Assembly: GCF_030124175.1 (NCBI RefSeq)
Contig: NZ_JASKMT010000005.1
Location: 124,001-188,000, forward strand
DNA: 64,000 bases
From: Streptomyces sp. 549
GTDB lineage: Bacteria; Actinomycetota; Actinomycetes; Streptomycetales; Streptomycetaceae
Reading direction: 5' to 3'
Below the pieces are notes generated by a model. That model ran no database searches. It was not told the DNA's origin and saw nothing but the letters and a program-made list of their open reading frames with translations. A program made the translations under genes and the position numbers. Every line of letters starts with the position of its first letter. The first letter of the stretch is position 1. This document shows positions 11,177-20,685 of this stretch, in pieces.

Positions 11177-12976
11177 TCAGGCCTCCTTCGGTTCGGCGGT
11201 GGCGGGGGTGACGGCCGAACGGCGGCCCCGCACCGGCGGCCGGGCTCCCAGCCGCTTGGGGTCAAGACCGGACCAGGGGTGGCCCTCGGAGAAGAACTTC
11301 CGGCTGGCCAGCAGGCTGGTGAGCGGCTTCGTCATGAGGAAGACCACGACCACGTCGAGCAGGGTGGTGAGGCCCAGCACGAAGGCGAAGCCCTGGACCG
11401 AGCCGACCGCGGCGAAGAACAGCACCACGGCGGCGAGGAAGGACACCACGTCCGAGATGATGATGGTGTGCCGGGCCCGCGGCCAGGCACGTTCGATGGC
11501 GGGCCGGATGGAGCGGCCCTCGCGGACCTCGTCGCGGATTCTCTCGAAGTACACGATGAAGGAGTCCGCGGTGATACCGATCGCCACGATGGCACCGCAC
11601 ACCGCCGGCAGGCTGAGCGCGAAGCCGATACCCGGCCCGAGCAGCGTCATGATGACGTAGGTGAGGCCACCCATGATCAGCAGACTGGCGATGGCCACGA
11701 GCGCGAGCGCCCGGTAGTAGAAGAACAGGTACACCACCACCAGCGCCAGGCCGATCGCGCCGGCGATGAGGCCGGCCTTCAGCTGCTCGCCGCCGAGCGA
11801 CGGCGAGATGGTGACGACGTTGGACTCCTCGAAGCTGATCGGCAGCGCGCCGAACTTCAGGATGTTGGCCAGCTCGGCCGAGGAGTCCTGGTCGAAGCTG
11901 CCGGTGATCTCGGCGCTGCCGGAGATGCGGGTGCTGACGCTGGGCGCGGAGACGACCTCGCCGTCCAGGGTGATGGCGAACTGGTTCTGCGGGCTGGGCA
12001 GCTGAGCGATTCGGCTGGTGACGTCCGCGAACTGCTTGGATCCGGCGGAGGTGAACTCCATCTGGACGATCCACATCGTGCGCTGCTGGTCGAAGACCGA
12101 GCTGGCACTTTCGACACCGGTTCCGGGCACCTCGACCTTACCGAGCGCGTACTTCACCTCGCCGTCCCGGTCACAGGCGACGACGGACTCGGAAGCACCG
12201 GCGGCGACCACGTCCTGGTTGGCCTTGGCGCGGGCCTCCTCGGTGCTGCAGTCCAGCGCCTGGAGCTCCTTCGCCAGCTCGGCGGGCACACCCTGCTGCT
12301 CGGGCAGGCCGGGCTCCTCCGGCTCGGCGGGCGGCGACGCGTCGTCGGCGGGCGGCGCGGGCGACTCGGTCTCGGCCGTCAGCGCGTCGGTGAGCGCCCT
12401 GCCCTGGGTGGTGGCGCCGGGCGAGGGAGAGGCGGTCGGTGAGGCGTCGCCCTCCTCGGCCTTCTCGCCCTCCTCGCCGTTCTCCGCGTCACCGGAGCCG
12501 TCGGCGTCGTCGCCCCCGGCTTCCTCGGAGGGGCTGGGCGTGGGGCCGTCCGGCGTCGGTGGCCCGACCGGGGCGACCGTCAGAACCGTGCGGAAGCCGA
12601 GTTCGGCGGTGGTGCCGACCTGCTCGCGGGCCTGCGCCTCGTCCGTCCCCCGCGGGATGTTGACGATGATGTTGCGTTCGCCCTGGGTCGCGACCTCGGC
12701 CTCGGACACGCCGAGGCCGTTGACACGCCGGTCGATGATCGACACGGCGGTCTTCATGTTCTCCTCGTTGACCGCGTCCTTCTTGCCCGGCTCGTTCTTG
12801 GCTGTGAGCGTGATGCTCGTGCCGCCCGCGAGGTCGATGCCCAGCCGCGGCGTGTTCGCGCCGGTGAGCAGCATGCCGCCGGTGAGAACGACGATCAGCA
12901 GGATCATGGCCGTCAGCGCGCGCCACGGCTTTCCTGGCGCCCCCGGTGACCTGCGGCGCTTCTTCGGTGTCGCCAC
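11177..12976 (-). CDS. secD: Protein translocase subunit SecD
   Basis: Partner of SecF in post-translocational export. GTG start at 12976 (VATPKKRRRSPG); residues 1-20 are basic and cytoplasmic, followed by TM1 and the conserved LGIDLAGGTSITL. The external P1 region is interrupted at about residues 150-230 by an acidic Pro/Ser/Glu-rich insertion (PSPSEEAGGDDADGSGDAEN and beyond). The C-terminal half holds TMs 2-6 with GEQLKAGLIAGAIGLALV and ITADSFIVYFERIRDE. Length 599 residues, longer than many homologues because of the insertion. It is followed by secF after one base. Confidence 0.97.
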   Translation of the reverse strand: MATPKKRRRSPGAPGKPWRALTAMILLIVVLTGGMLLTGANTPRLGIDLAGGTSITLTAKNEPGKKDAVNEENMKTAVSIIDRRVNGLGVSEAEVATQGERNIIVNIPRGTDEAQAREQVGTTAELGFRTVLTVAPVGPPTPDGPTPSPSEEAGGDDADGSGDAENGEEGEKAEEGDASPTASPSPGATTQGRALTDALTAETESPAPPADDASPPAEPEEPGLPEQQGVPAELAKELQALDCSTEEARAKANQDVVAAGASESVVACDRDGEVKYALGKVEVPGTGVESASSVFDQQRTMWIVQMEFTSAGSKQFADVTSRIAQLPSPQNQFAITLDGEVVSAPSVSTRISGSAEITGSFDQDSSAELANILKFGALPISFEESNVVTISPSLGGEQLKAGLIAGAIGLALVVVYLFFYYRALALVAIASLLIMGGLTYVIMTLLGPGIGFALSLPAVCGAIVAIGITADSFIVYFERIRDEVREGRSIRPAIERAWPRARHTIIISDVVSFLAAVVLFFAAVGSVQGFAFVLGLTTLLDVVVVFLMTKPLTSLLASRKFFSEGHPWSGLDPKRLGARPPVRGRRSAVTPATAEPKEA

Positions 12977-13054
12977 CTTCTCGTTTCTCCCTGTCCAGCC
13001 GCCCGCGCGCGGTGGTCACCGCGCGGCACGCGAAGTGGTGTGCGGAACGTGCGA

Positions 13055-13084
13055 CGCCGCCGGCACCTGTGGGTTCCGGCGGCG
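13055..13084 (-). terminator. Hairpin between yajC and secD
   Basis: CGCCGCCGG (13055-13063) pairs with CCGGCGGCG (13076-13084). A second hairpin, CGCGCGGTG/CACCGCGCG at 13006-13025, lies nearer secD. These may attenuate read-through from yajC into secDF or stabilise the transcript. Confidence 0.5.
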
Positions 13085-13091
13085 GATGCGG

Positions 13092-13550
13092 CTACTTGGG
13101 GCCGTCTTCGCCGTCCCGCTTGGTGTCCTTGGGCTCCCCGTCGTCGGCGACCGTGTCCGCGGAGTCGCCGCCCTTGCCCAGGTCGATCTTCTTCTCGTCC
13201 TCGGTCTCCCCGGTGACGGTCAGCGAGGAGGCGTCGTCCGGAACGACCGGGGCCTCCTCGACAGCCGTCTCACCGCTGATGATGCGTTCGAACTCCTCGT
13301 CCTCCAGCACGGCGCCCACGGCGTTCTTGGCGTAGAGGGCGTGCAGGCCGGGGGCGACCTCCAGCAGGACCGTGTCGTCGCCCACCTCCTTGACGCGGGC
13401 GTACATGCCGCCGATCGTCCGGACGCCGGTGCCGGGCTGCATCTGGTCGCGCATCTGCACGGCCTGCTGCTGCTTCTTCTTGGCCGACCGGGTCATCAGG
13501 AACATGGCGCCGATGAGCACGATGAAGGGGAGGAGAATTGCGATATCCAC
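13092..13550 (-). CDS. yajC: Preprotein translocase subunit YajC
   Basis: Small single-span membrane protein that associates with SecDF. GTG start at 13550 (VDIAILLPFIVLIGAMFLM) puts the transmembrane helix at residues 2-19, followed by the basic SAKKKQQQ and the YajC domain (GTGVRTIGGMYARVKEVGDD). The C-terminal 50 residues are acidic and low in complexity, common in actinobacterial versions. Length 152 residues. It is the first gene after a good promoter at 13637-13665 and lies 115 bases before secD. Confidence 0.95.
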   Translation of the reverse strand: MDIAILLPFIVLIGAMFLMTRSAKKKQQQAVQMRDQMQPGTGVRTIGGMYARVKEVGDDTVLLEVAPGLHALYAKNAVGAVLEDEEFERIISGETAVEEAPVVPDDASSLTVTGETEDEKKIDLGKGGDSADTVADDGEPKDTKRDGEDGPK

Positions 13551-13636
13551 GGCGGAGGATTTTCCTTCGTATGACCGCGGGGAGCGGCCTGGGGTAGGGG
13601 GATGGGCTCGCCGAACATGACGCACGGCGTCGGCGG

Positions 13637-13665
13637 AGTCTAAGCGACCCGCACCTGTGGAACAA
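13637..13665 (-). promoter_or_regulatory. Promoter for yajC-secD-secF
   Basis: TTGTTC (13660-13665) and TAGACT (13637-13642) on the minus strand are separated by 17 bases, a good match to vegetative (HrdB-type) Streptomyces promoters. Transcription would begin about 80 bases before yajC. Confidence 0.65.
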
Positions 13666-13711
13666 CGTCCAGCATGGCACTGGGGTTCCGGTCGGTGCGA
13701 GCACCGGTAGG

Positions 13712-14776
13712 TCACGCTCCGAACAGCCCCGCCTGCCCCGGTGCGCCGCCGCTCTGCGGGGGCGGGGTGAGACCGAGGTGGGCCCACGCCGCCGGGGTCG
13801 CCACCCGGCCGCGCGGGGTGCGGGCCAGCAGTCCCTCCCTGACCAGGAACGGCTCGGCCACCTCCTCAACCGTCTCGCGCTCCTCCCCCACCGCGACGGC
13901 CAGCGTGGACAGGCCCACCGGGCCGCCGCCGAACAGCTTCAGCAGGGCCTCCAGCACACCCCGGTCGAGCCGGTCCAGGCCGCGCTCGTCCACCTCGTAG
14001 ACCGCCAGCGCCTGCTGTGCGATCTGCCGGGTGATGGCGCCGTCCGCCTTGACCTGGGCGTAGTCGCGCACCCGGCGCAGCAGCCGGTTGGCGATGCGCG
14101 GCGTGCCGCGGGAGCGGCCGGCGATCTCCGCCGCCCCTTCCACGTCGGTGGAGACGTCCAGCAGGCCGGCCGACCGGTGGAGCACCCGTTCCAGCTCGGC
14201 CGGCTCGTAGAACTCCATGTGCGCGGTGAAGCCGAAGCGGTCCCGCAGCGGCGGCGGCAGCAGTCCGGCCCGGGTGGTGGCGCCGACCAGGGTGAACGGC
14301 GGCAGTTCCAGCGGGATGGCGGTGGCGCCGGGACCCTTGCCGACGATGACGTCGACCCGGAAGTCCTCCATCGCCATGTAGAGCATCTCCTCGGCGGGCC
14401 GGGACATGCGGTGGATCTCGTCGAGGAAGAGCACCTCGCCCTCCTGGAGCGAGGACAGGATCGCGGCGAGGTCCCCGGCGTGCTGGATCGCCGGTCCCGA
14501 GGTGATGCGGATGGGCGCGCCCATCTCGGCGGCGATGATCATCGACAGGGTGGTCTTGCCGAGGCCCGGGGCCCCGGACAGCAGGACGTGGTCGGCGGTG
14601 GCGCCGCGCTGCCGGGCGGCCCGCAGCACCAGGTCGAGCTGCTCGCGCACCTTCGTCTGGCCGACGAACTCGCTGAGGTCCTTCGGCCGCAGGGCGGCTT
14701 CCACCGCGGTGTCCTCGTTGTCGGCACGCGCGCCGACCAGCCGTTCGGCGTCGGCTGCTTCGTCGTCCCAGGTCAT
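13712..14776 (-). CDS. ruvB: Holliday junction branch migration helicase RuvB
   Basis: Hexameric AAA+ motor that drives branch migration with RuvA. Walker A GAPGLGKT is at residues 68-75 and Walker B FLDEIHR near 117-123. Sensor 1 (VGATTRAG), the RDRFG block and a C-terminal winged helix are all present. Start ATG 14776; length 354 residues. It is the last gene of ruvC-ruvA-ruvB, separated from ruvA by 70 bases that contain a strong hairpin. Confidence 0.98.
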   Translation of the reverse strand: MTWDDEAADAERLVGARADNEDTAVEAALRPKDLSEFVGQTKVREQLDLVLRAARQRGATADHVLLSGAPGLGKTTLSMIIAAEMGAPIRITSGPAIQHAGDLAAILSSLQEGEVLFLDEIHRMSRPAEEMLYMAMEDFRVDVIVGKGPGATAIPLELPPFTLVGATTRAGLLPPPLRDRFGFTAHMEFYEPAELERVLHRSAGLLDVSTDVEGAAEIAGRSRGTPRIANRLLRRVRDYAQVKADGAITRQIAQQALAVYEVDERGLDRLDRGVLEALLKLFGGGPVGLSTLAVAVGEERETVEEVAEPFLVREGLLARTPRGRVATPAAWAHLGLTPPPQSGGAPGQAGLFGA

Positions 14777-14798
14777 GGCCGGATCTCTCGTGTGGTGG

Positions 14799-14842
14799 CG
14801 GGCGCCGCCGCGCCGGGCGCAGCCGGGTGCCGGCGGCGCCCG
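14799..14842 (-). terminator. Hairpin between ruvA and ruvB
   Basis: CGGGCGCCGCCG (14799-14810) is complementary to CGGCGGCGCCCG (14831-14842), a 12-bp stem in the ruvA-ruvB gap. It may lower ruvB expression relative to ruvCA or act as an RNA-stability element rather than a full terminator. Confidence 0.5.
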
Positions 14843-14846
14843 GGCG

Positions 14847-15473
14847 TCAGCGGGTGCGGTTGAGGGTCTGCAGCGCGGAACGCAGCAGCTGCGGCACCGG
14901 CGGCGCGGCGCCTTCGGCGGCGGCGGCCTCCGCCTGCGGGGCGACGGCCTCCACCGCCTCCTCCGCCTCGCGGGGCTGGTAGCCGAGGCCGATGAGCGCG
15001 GTGTGCAACTGGTCCCGCCACCCGGCGGGCGCGAGCGCGGCGGTCCCGGTGGAGGGGCGGCCGGTACCGGTGGGCGCGCCGAGTCGGTCCTTCAGCTCCA
15101 GCAGCAGCTTCTGGGCACCCTTCTTGCCGATGCCGGGCACAGCGGTCAGCGCCTTCTCGTCCCCGGTCGCGACCGCCTGCCGCAGCCCGTCGGGGGTGTG
15201 CACGGCGAGCATGGCCTGGGCCAGCCGCGGCCCGACGCCGCTCGCGGTCTGCAGGAGCTGGAAGACCTGCCGCTCGTCGTCGTCGGCGAACCCGTAGAGG
15301 GTGAGGGAGTCCTCCCGCACGACCAGCGCGGTGGCCAGGCGGGCGGGCTCGCCGAGCCGCAGTGCGGCCAGCGTGCCGGGGGTGCACTGCACGGACATGC
15401 CGATACCGCCCACCTCCACCACCGCGGAGTCCGGGGCGAGTGCGGCGACCGGGCCGGAGACGAAGGCGATCAT
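14847..15473 (-). CDS. ruvA: Holliday junction DNA helicase subunit RuvA
   Basis: Tetrameric junction-binding protein that loads RuvB. Start ATG 15473 overlaps the ruvC stop by four bases (ATGA). N-terminal OB domain ([20 protein letters not shown]), then helix-hairpin-helix motifs ([13 protein letters not shown] and [18 protein letters not shown]), an Ala-rich linker and a C-terminal RuvB-binding domain ([15 protein letters not shown]). Length 208 residues. Confidence 0.98.
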   Translation of the reverse strand: MIAFVSGPVAALAPDSAVVEVGGIGMSVQCTPGTLAALRLGEPARLATALVVREDSLTLYGFADDDERQVFQLLQTASGVGPRLAQAMLAVHTPDGLRQAVATGDEKALTAVPGIGKKGAQKLLLELKDRLGAPTGTGRPSTGTAALAPAGWRDQLHTALIGLGYQPREAEEAVEAVAPQAEAAAAEGAAPPVPQLLRSALQTLNRTR

Positions 15474-16036
15474 GCCAGCGGGCCTTTCTTCGGGTGGGCG
15501 GCCGGGGAGGCCGCGGGCACGGGACGGCGGGCGGCGGCCTGCGCCTGCTGGAGGCGGTTCTGGGCAGGTGCCCGCCAGATGTGGCAGATGGCCAGGGCCA
15601 GCGCGTCGGCGGCGTCGGCCGGGCGGGGCGGGGCGTCGAGCCGCAGCAGCCGGGTGACCATCGCGCCGACCTGCGCCTTCTCGGCGCGGCCCGAGCCGGT
15701 GACGGCTGCCTTGACCTCGCTGGGCGTGTGCAGGGCGACGGGCAGGCCGCGGCGCGCCGCGCACAGCATGGCTACGGCGCTGGCCTGGGCGGTCCCCATC
15801 ACGGTGCGCACGTTGTGCTGGCTGAAGACACGCTCGACCGCGACCGCGTGCGGGCGGTGCTCGTCGAGCCACAGCTCCAGACCGCGTTCGATCTCCACCA
15901 GGCGCAGTGCGGTATCGCAGTCGGCGGGGGTGCGGACCACACCGACGCCGACCAGACGCAGCGGGCGGCCGGCTTCGCCCTCGACGACGCCGATCCCGCA
16001 TCGGGTGAGTCCCGGGTCCACGCCCAGCACACGCAA
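15470..16036 (-). CDS. ruvC: Holliday junction endonuclease RuvC
   Basis: Dimeric resolvase that nicks Holliday junctions. The TTG start at 16036 ([14 protein letters not shown]) lies six bases after GGAGG. The four catalytic acidic residues of the family are present as D7, E68, D141 and D144. The C-terminal about 30 residues are an Ala/Pro/Arg-rich extension. Length 188 residues. It is the first gene of ruvCAB, preceded by a promoter resembling DNA-damage-inducible actinobacterial promoters. Confidence 0.97.
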   Translation of the reverse strand: MRVLGVDPGLTRCGIGVVEGEAGRPLRLVGVGVVRTPADCDTALRLVEIERGLELWLDEHRPHAVAVERVFSQHNVRTVMGTAQASAVAMLCAARRGLPVALHTPSEVKAAVTGSGRAEKAQVGAMVTRLLRLDAPPRPADAADALALAICHIWRAPAQNRLQQAQAAARRPVPAASPAAHPKKGPLA

Positions 16037-16153
16037 CGTGCCCCTCCCTCTGTGCCGTTGGCACGCTGTCCTCCTGAACACCGCGCCGTGCCGCCCGCCT
16101 CCGCGTTGCAACCGGGGCCGACCGCCGCGCGGTGTTCGGTCACCTGTTCCGGC

Positions 16154-16176
16154 AGGTTATCGGCAGGTACCGACAA
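16154..16176 (-). promoter_or_regulatory. DNA-damage (PafBC / RecA-independent type) promoter upstream of ruvC
   Basis: On the minus strand TTGTCGGTA, then 8 bases, then TAACCT. The actinobacterial RecA-independent damage promoter consensus is TTGTCRGTG-N8-TAnnnT; only the last base of the first block differs and the spacing is exact. The predicted transcript has a leader of about 110 bases before ruvC. Confidence 0.65.
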
Positions 16177-16180
16177 CAGC

Positions 16181-16216
16181 GGCGGGCCGGCGGGGTGTGT
16201 CCCCCGCCGGCCCGCC
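16181..16216 (-). terminator. Terminator downstream of the yebC-type gene
   Basis: GGCGGGCCGGCGGGG (16181-16195) pairs over 15 bases with the complement at 16202-16216, loop of 6. It separates the YebC-type gene from the ruvC promoter. Confidence 0.8.
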
Positions 16217-16298
16217 GTCGCCGAGCCCGCCGCGCGGTGGCGGCGCCGCTCGGTGGGCAACCGCCCGGTGGCTGCGCAGCCGTGTCACCGTGCTGCCG

Positions 16299-17051
16299 TC
16301 AGGCGTCGACCTTCGCCATGACGTCGTCGGACACGTCGAAGTTGGCGAAGACGTTCTGCACGTCGTCGCTGTCCTCCAGCGCGTCGATCAACTTGAAGAT
16401 CTTGCGCGCGCCGTCCTCGTCCAGCTCTACCTGCATGGTCGGAACGAAGTTGGCGTCCGCCGAGTCGTAGTCGATGCCCGCCTCCTGCAGCGCGGTGCGG
16501 ACCGCGACCAGGTCGGTCGCCTCGCTGAGCACCTCGAAGGACTCACCGAGGTCGTTGACCTCCTCGACGCCCGCGTCGAGCACCGCACCGAGCACGTCGT
16601 CCTCGGACAGCTCGCCCTTGGGCACGATCACGACGCCCTTGCGGTGGAAGAGGTAGGACACCGAGCCCGGGTCGGCCATCGAGCCGCCGTTGCGGGTCAT
16701 GGCGACCCGCACGTCGGACGCGGCCCGGTTGCGGTTGTCGGTGAGGCACTCGATGAGGACGGCCACGCCGTTGGGGCCGTAGCCCTCGTACATGATCGTC
16801 TCGTAGTCGGCACCGCCGGCTTCGAGTCCGGCACCGCGCTTGACGGCGCTGTCGATGTTCTTGTTCGGCACCGAGCTCTTCTTCGCCTTCTGGATGGCGT
16901 CGTAGAGCGTGGGGTTGCCGTCCGGGTCGGCCCCACCGGTGCGGGCCGCGACCTCGACGTTCTTGATCAGTTTGGCGAAGAGCTTGCCGCGCTTGGCATC
17001 GATCACGGCCTTCTTGTGCTTGGTGGTTGCCCACTTAGAGTGGCCGGACAC
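16299..17051 (-). CDS. YebC/PmpR/TACO1 family protein
   Basis: Conserved protein of the YebC family, long annotated as a transcriptional regulator; members of this family are now also linked to translation of difficult sequences on the ribosome. Typical N-terminus [20 protein letters not shown], central [19 protein letters not shown] and [18 protein letters not shown] start at 17051 with AAGGAG upstream and a TAGGAT -10 box at 17095. Length 250 residues. The pdxS-pdxT-yebC-ruvCAB order is widespread in actinobacteria. Confidence 0.96.
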   Translation of the reverse strand: MSGHSKWATTKHKKAVIDAKRGKLFAKLIKNVEVAARTGGADPDGNPTLYDAIQKAKKSSVPNKNIDSAVKRGAGLEAGGADYETIMYEGYGPNGVAVLIECLTDNRNRAASDVRVAMTRNGGSMADPGSVSYLFHRKGVVIVPKGELSEDDVLGAVLDAGVEEVNDLGESFEVLSEATDLVAVRTALQEAGIDYDSADANFVPTMQVELDEDGARKIFKLIDALEDSDDVQNVFANFDVSDDVMAKVDA

Positions 17052-17094
17052 AGCCTCGCTCCTTCGATGTCACCAACGATGAACCAACGCGCAG

Positions 17095-17100
17095 ATCCTA
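17095..17100 (-). promoter_or_regulatory. -10 box for the YebC-family gene
   Basis: TAGGAT on the minus strand, 43 bases before the GTG start. No convincing -35 was seen at 16-19 bases. Confidence 0.4.
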
Positions 17101-17135
17101 CCGCCAGCGGCCCCGCGCGCTGAGCCCGCGCCGGA

Positions 17136-17744
17136 TCACGCCCCGGTTCCGGCCACCAGGGCGTCACGCACCATCGCGGTGAACAGCCGGTGCACACGGT
17201 GGTCGCCGGTCAGCTCGGGGTGGAAGGAGGTGGCCAGCAGACCGTCCTGGCGCACCGCCACCGGGTGCCCGTCGACCTCGGCGAGCACCTCGACGCGGGC
17301 CCCCGTCGACTCCACCCAGGGCGCCCTGATGAAGACGCCCTCGACGGCGCCGCCCTCGACGCCGATCATCTCCACGGCCGCCTCGAAGGACTCGTTCTGC
17401 CGCCCGAACGCGTTGCGCCGCACGATCATGTCGATGCCGCCGACCGTCTCCTGGCCGGAGCGCGGGTCGAGGATCTTGTCGGCCAGCATGATCATGCCGG
17501 CGCAGGATCCGTAGACGGGCAGGCCGGCCGCGACCCGGGCGCGCAGCGGCTCCATCAGGCCGAAGGCGACGGCCAGCTTGGAGATGGTGGTGGACTCGCC
17601 GCCGGGTATGACCAGGCCGTCGACCCCGGCCAACTCCTCGGGTCGGCGCACCTGCCGGGCCTGCGCACCGGCGCCCTCCAGGGCGGCCAGGTGCTCGCGG
17701 ACGTCGCCCTGGAGGGCGAGGACGCCGATGACGGGTGTGGTCAC
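17136..17744 (-). CDS. pdxT: Pyridoxal 5'-phosphate synthase glutaminase subunit PdxT
   Basis: Class I glutamine amidotransferase that releases ammonia for PdxS in the R5P-dependent pyridoxal phosphate pathway. Catalytic triad visible: C81 in YGSCAGMI, H175 and E177 in SFHPE. The glutamine-binding GGEST is at 49-53. GTG start at 17744 ([14 protein letters not shown]). Length 202 residues. It follows pdxS by 73 bases on the same strand. Confidence 0.97.
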   Translation of the reverse strand: MTTPVIGVLALQGDVREHLAALEGAGAQARQVRRPEELAGVDGLVIPGGESTTISKLAVAFGLMEPLRARVAAGLPVYGSCAGMIMLADKILDPRSGQETVGGIDMIVRRNAFGRQNESFEAAVEMIGVEGGAVEGVFIRAPWVESTGARVEVLAEVDGHPVAVRQDGLLATSFHPELTGDHRVHRLFTAMVRDALVAGTGA

Positions 17745-17817
17745 GGTACTTCTGCCTCTCGGGAAACGTTCGGGGGCGGCCCGCACGGATGCGGACCGCC
17801 CACCGGGGAACGGGATG

Positions 17818-18747
17818 TCACCAGCCGCGGCTGGCGTACCGCTCGGACTCGGGGAGGGTGTCGCAGTTGATGCCCACCATGGCCTCGCCCAGGTTGCGGG
17901 AGGCGTCCGCGACGACCTTGGGGTCGTCGAAGAAGGTGGTGGCCTTCACGATGGCCGCGGCGCGCTTGGCCGGGTCGCCGGACTTGAAGATGCCCGAGCC
18001 GACGAACACGCCCTCGGCGCCGAGCTGCCGCATCAGGGCCGCGTCCGCGGGGGTCGCGACGCCGCCGGCGGAGAACAGCACGACGGGCAGCTTGCCCAGC
18101 TCGGCGACCTCCTTGACCAGCTCGTACGGCGCGCGCAGCTCCTTGGCCGCGGCGTACAGCTCGTGGTTGTCGAAGCTGCGCAGGCGGGCGATCTCACCCT
18201 TGATCTGGCGCATGTGGCGGACCGCCTCGACGACGTTGCCGGTACCGGCCTCGCCCTTGGAGCGGATCATGGCCGCGCCCTCGGTGATCCGGCGCAGCGC
18301 CTCGCCCAGGTTGGTGGCCCCGCACACGAAGGGAGTGGTGAAGGACCACTTGTCGCTGTGGTTGACCTCGTCGGCCGGGGTGAGCACCTCGGACTCGTCG
18401 ATGTAGTCCACACCGAGCGCCTGGAGGACCTGGGCCTCGACAAAGTGGCCGATGCGGGACTTGGCCATCACGGGGATGGAGACGGCACCGATGATGCCTT
18501 CGATCATGTCCGGGTCGGACATGCGGGCGACGCCGCCGTCCTTGCGGATGTCGGCCGGGACCCGCTCGAGGGCCATGACGGCGACCGCACCGGCGTCCTC
18601 GGCGATCTTCGCCTGCTCCGGCGTGACGACGTCCATGATCACGCCGCCCTTGAGCTGCTCGGCCATACCGCGCTTGACACGCGCGGTGCCGGTCTCGGGG
18701 CTCTGGGCGGTGGCGGCGTCGGCCGCGCTGGGGGACGTGCTGGACAC
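17818..18747 (-). CDS. pdxS: Pyridoxal 5'-phosphate synthase subunit PdxS
   Basis: TIM-barrel synthase that forms pyridoxal 5'-phosphate from ribose 5-phosphate, glyceraldehyde 3-phosphate and ammonia; twelve PdxS subunits pair with twelve PdxT. Active-site residues include D39 (GGVIMDVV) and K96 (VMAKSRIGH); [16 protein letters not shown] and [15 protein letters not shown] are family signatures. Start ATG 18747; length 309 residues with a short Ser/Ala-rich N-terminal extension. The 158-base upstream gap holds an AT-rich GGTTTTATCAGTGG near 18860, a possible promoter or MocR/PdxR-type site, which I could not confirm. Confidence 0.98.
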   Translation of the reverse strand: MSSTSPSAADAATAQSPETGTARVKRGMAEQLKGGVIMDVVTPEQAKIAEDAGAVAVMALERVPADIRKDGGVARMSDPDMIEGIIGAVSIPVMAKSRIGHFVEAQVLQALGVDYIDESEVLTPADEVNHSDKWSFTTPFVCGATNLGEALRRITEGAAMIRSKGEAGTGNVVEAVRHMRQIKGEIARLRSFDNHELYAAAKELRAPYELVKEVAELGKLPVVLFSAGGVATPADAALMRQLGAEGVFVGSGIFKSGDPAKRAAAIVKATTFFDDPKVVADASRNLGEAMVGINCDTLPESERYASRGW

Positions 18748-18905
18748 GGTTTGACCTCACTCGACGAAGAAACGTGCGACGGGGACCATCGTAGGCCCGT
18801 TCGGTTCGGCACCCGGACCAGCCACCGCGTCCACATGGCGGCAGGCCGTACTGCACCACTGATAAAACCAGCAGGCCACCGAGGACGGAAAGGTCCAATC
18901 AGCGG

Positions 18906-19472
18906 TCAGTGGCCCCCGTCTGCGAGGGTGGCGCGGTCCACCAGCGCCGCCGGCGGCTCGTCGTCCATCTCGAACGCCTGCGGTGTCGAGGCGCGCCCCG
19001 CGAGCCGGAACCAACGCGCCGCCCGGTGGCCGCGCAGCGCCCGCGCGGCCCGTACCGAGTCGTTGTGGAACCGCCGGGCCATCGGCACCCGCCGTACCGC
19101 CGCGGCCAGTTCGGCCGCGGCCTCCGCGCCGCCGGGCACCGCGCGGACCGCCTCCACCTGCTCGGGGTCGGCGAGCACCGCGCGCAGCGACTGGCTGAGT
19201 TCGCTCTCGGCGACCTCGCGCTGCTCCTCCTCGGCGAGCCGGGCGTCGTGCGCCGCCTGGTACAGCAGCATCGACGCGGCCGGGTCGAGCACCTTGGCGG
19301 TGGCCAGTTCCTGGGCGACGGAGGCGCGCCGCAGCAGCTGCGCGTCCAGCGCCGCCCGGGAAGCGTCGATCCGGGCGTGCAGCCGGTCCAGGCGGCCCGC
19401 GGTCCAGCTGAGGTAGACGCCGGTGAGGAGCACCGCCAGCGTGATCCAGATGATCCAGTAGAACGTGGTCAC
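18906..19472 (-). CDS. Single-span membrane protein with LemA-like layout, function unknown
   Basis: 188-residue protein with an N-terminal transmembrane helix at about residues 5-22 (WIIWITLAVLLTGVYLSW), then a long helical soluble domain (LDRLHARIDASRAALDAQL, ASVAQELATAKVLDPAASM) that resembles LemA-family helices. The soluble part would face the cytoplasm or cell exterior depending on orientation, which the sequence does not settle. GTG start at 19472. It lies between pimA and pdxS on the same strand, with 55 bases to pimA, and may be the last gene of the mannoside operon. Confidence 0.85.
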   Translation of the reverse strand: MTTFYWIIWITLAVLLTGVYLSWTAGRLDRLHARIDASRAALDAQLLRRASVAQELATAKVLDPAASMLLYQAAHDARLAEEEQREVAESELSQSLRAVLADPEQVEAVRAVPGGAEAAAELAAAVRRVPMARRFHNDSVRAARALRGHRAARWFRLAGRASTPQAFEMDDEPPAALVDRATLADGGH

Positions 19473-19527
19473 GCCCGGTCACCGTGCCTTCCGCGGCCGA
19501 CCGGCCGCCCGTGGGTGTGCATCGCGG

Positions 19528-20685
19528 TCAGGCCCACGGGCGGAGCCGGCTCACCGGGCGGACCCGGTCGTCGGCCGCCACCGTGGACGCGCCCTCGGCG
19601 ACCGTCTCGTACACGGCCAGGATGTCGGCGCCCACCGTCGACCAGTCGAAGCGGCGTACGTGCCGGGCGGCCAGTTCGCGCAGTTCCTTGCGCCGCCTGG
19701 GGTCGCCGAGCAGCCGCAGCGCCGCGTCGGCGAGCGCGTCCGCGTCCTCGTTGGGGAACAGCTCGCCGGCCCTGCCGCCGTCGAGCACCTGGGCGAAGGC
19801 GTCCAGGTCGCTGGCGAGCACCGGGGCGCCCGCCGACATGGCCTCGACCAGGATGATGCCGAAGCTCTCCCCGCCGAGGTTCGGTGCGACGTACACGTCG
19901 ACGCTGCGCAGCAGCCGTGCCTTGTCCTCGTCGCTGACCATGCCGAGGAACTCGACCCGGTCGCGCATCTCGGCGGGCAGGGCGGCGACCGCCTCCCGCT
20001 CGTCGCCGCGGCCCGCGACGAGCAGCCGGGTCTGCGGCCGTTCGGCCAGGATCCTGGGCAAGGCCCGCACCAGCACCTGCAGGCCCTTGCGCGACTCGTC
20101 GATGCGGCCGATGAAGCCGATGGTGTCGCCCTGCCACTCGGGGCGGGGCTCGGCGTCGGCGAAGAAGGCCACGTCGACGCCGTTGGGGATGACCACAGCG
20201 TCACCGCCGAGGTGCTCCACGAGGGTGCGCCTGGCGTACTCGCTCACCGCGATGCGGGCGCTGATCTTCTCCAGGGCGGGCTGGAGGATGGGATAGGCGG
20301 CGATCATCGCGCGGGAGCGGGGGTTGGAGGTGTGGAAGGTCGCCACGATCGGCCCGCTCGTCGTCCAGCAGGCGAGCAGGGCGAGTGAGGGCGCGACCGG
20401 TTCGTGGACGTGCAGCACGTCGAAGTCGCCGTCGTTGACCCAGCGACGGACCCGGGCGGCGGACAGCGGCCCGAAGTTCAGCCGCGCCACCGAGCCGTTG
20501 TAGGGGACGGCCATGGCCCGCCCGGCGGACTCCACATACGGCGGCAGCGGTGTGTCGTCCTCGGCGGGGGCCAGCACGGAGACCTCGTGGCCGAGGCGCA
20601 GCAGGTGCTCGGCGAGGTCACGGATGTGGAACTGGACGCCGCCGGGCACGTCCCAGGAGTAGGGGCAGACGACGCCGATCCTCAC
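19528..20685 (-). CDS. pimA: Phosphatidylinositol mannosyltransferase (GT4 family)
   Basis: GT-B fold glycosyltransferase that transfers mannose from GDP-mannose to phosphatidylinositol at the inner membrane face, the first step of phosphatidylinositol mannosides. N-terminus VRIGVVCPYSWDVPGGVQ with the Gly-rich loop; acceptor-domain HVHEPVAPSLALLAC; donor-site IGRIDESRKGLQ and GGESFGIILVEAMSAG containing the conserved EX7E. GTG start at 20685 overlaps the upstream acyltransferase stop (GTGA), so translation is coupled. Length 385 residues. Confidence 0.93.
   Translation of the reverse strand: MRIGVVCPYSWDVPGGVQFHIRDLAEHLLRLGHEVSVLAPAEDDTPLPPYVESAGRAMAVPYNGSVARLNFGPLSAARVRRWVNDGDFDVLHVHEPVAPSLALLACWTTSGPIVATFHTSNPRSRAMIAAYPILQPALEKISARIAVSEYARRTLVEHLGGDAVVIPNGVDVAFFADAEPRPEWQGDTIGFIGRIDESRKGLQVLVRALPRILAERPQTRLLVAGRGDEREAVAALPAEMRDRVEFLGMVSDEDKARLLRSVDVYVAPNLGGESFGIILVEAMSAGAPVLASDLDAFAQVLDGGRAGELFPNEDADALADAALRLLGDPRRRKELRELAARHVRRFDWSTVGADILAVYETVAEGASTVAADDRVRPVSRLRPWA

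Noticed and set aside
18748..18905. MocR/PdxR operator before pdxS
   Set aside because: An AT-rich GGTTTTATCAGTGG is present, but there is no clear repeated motif and no regulator gene adjacent, so it was mentioned only in the pdxS entry.
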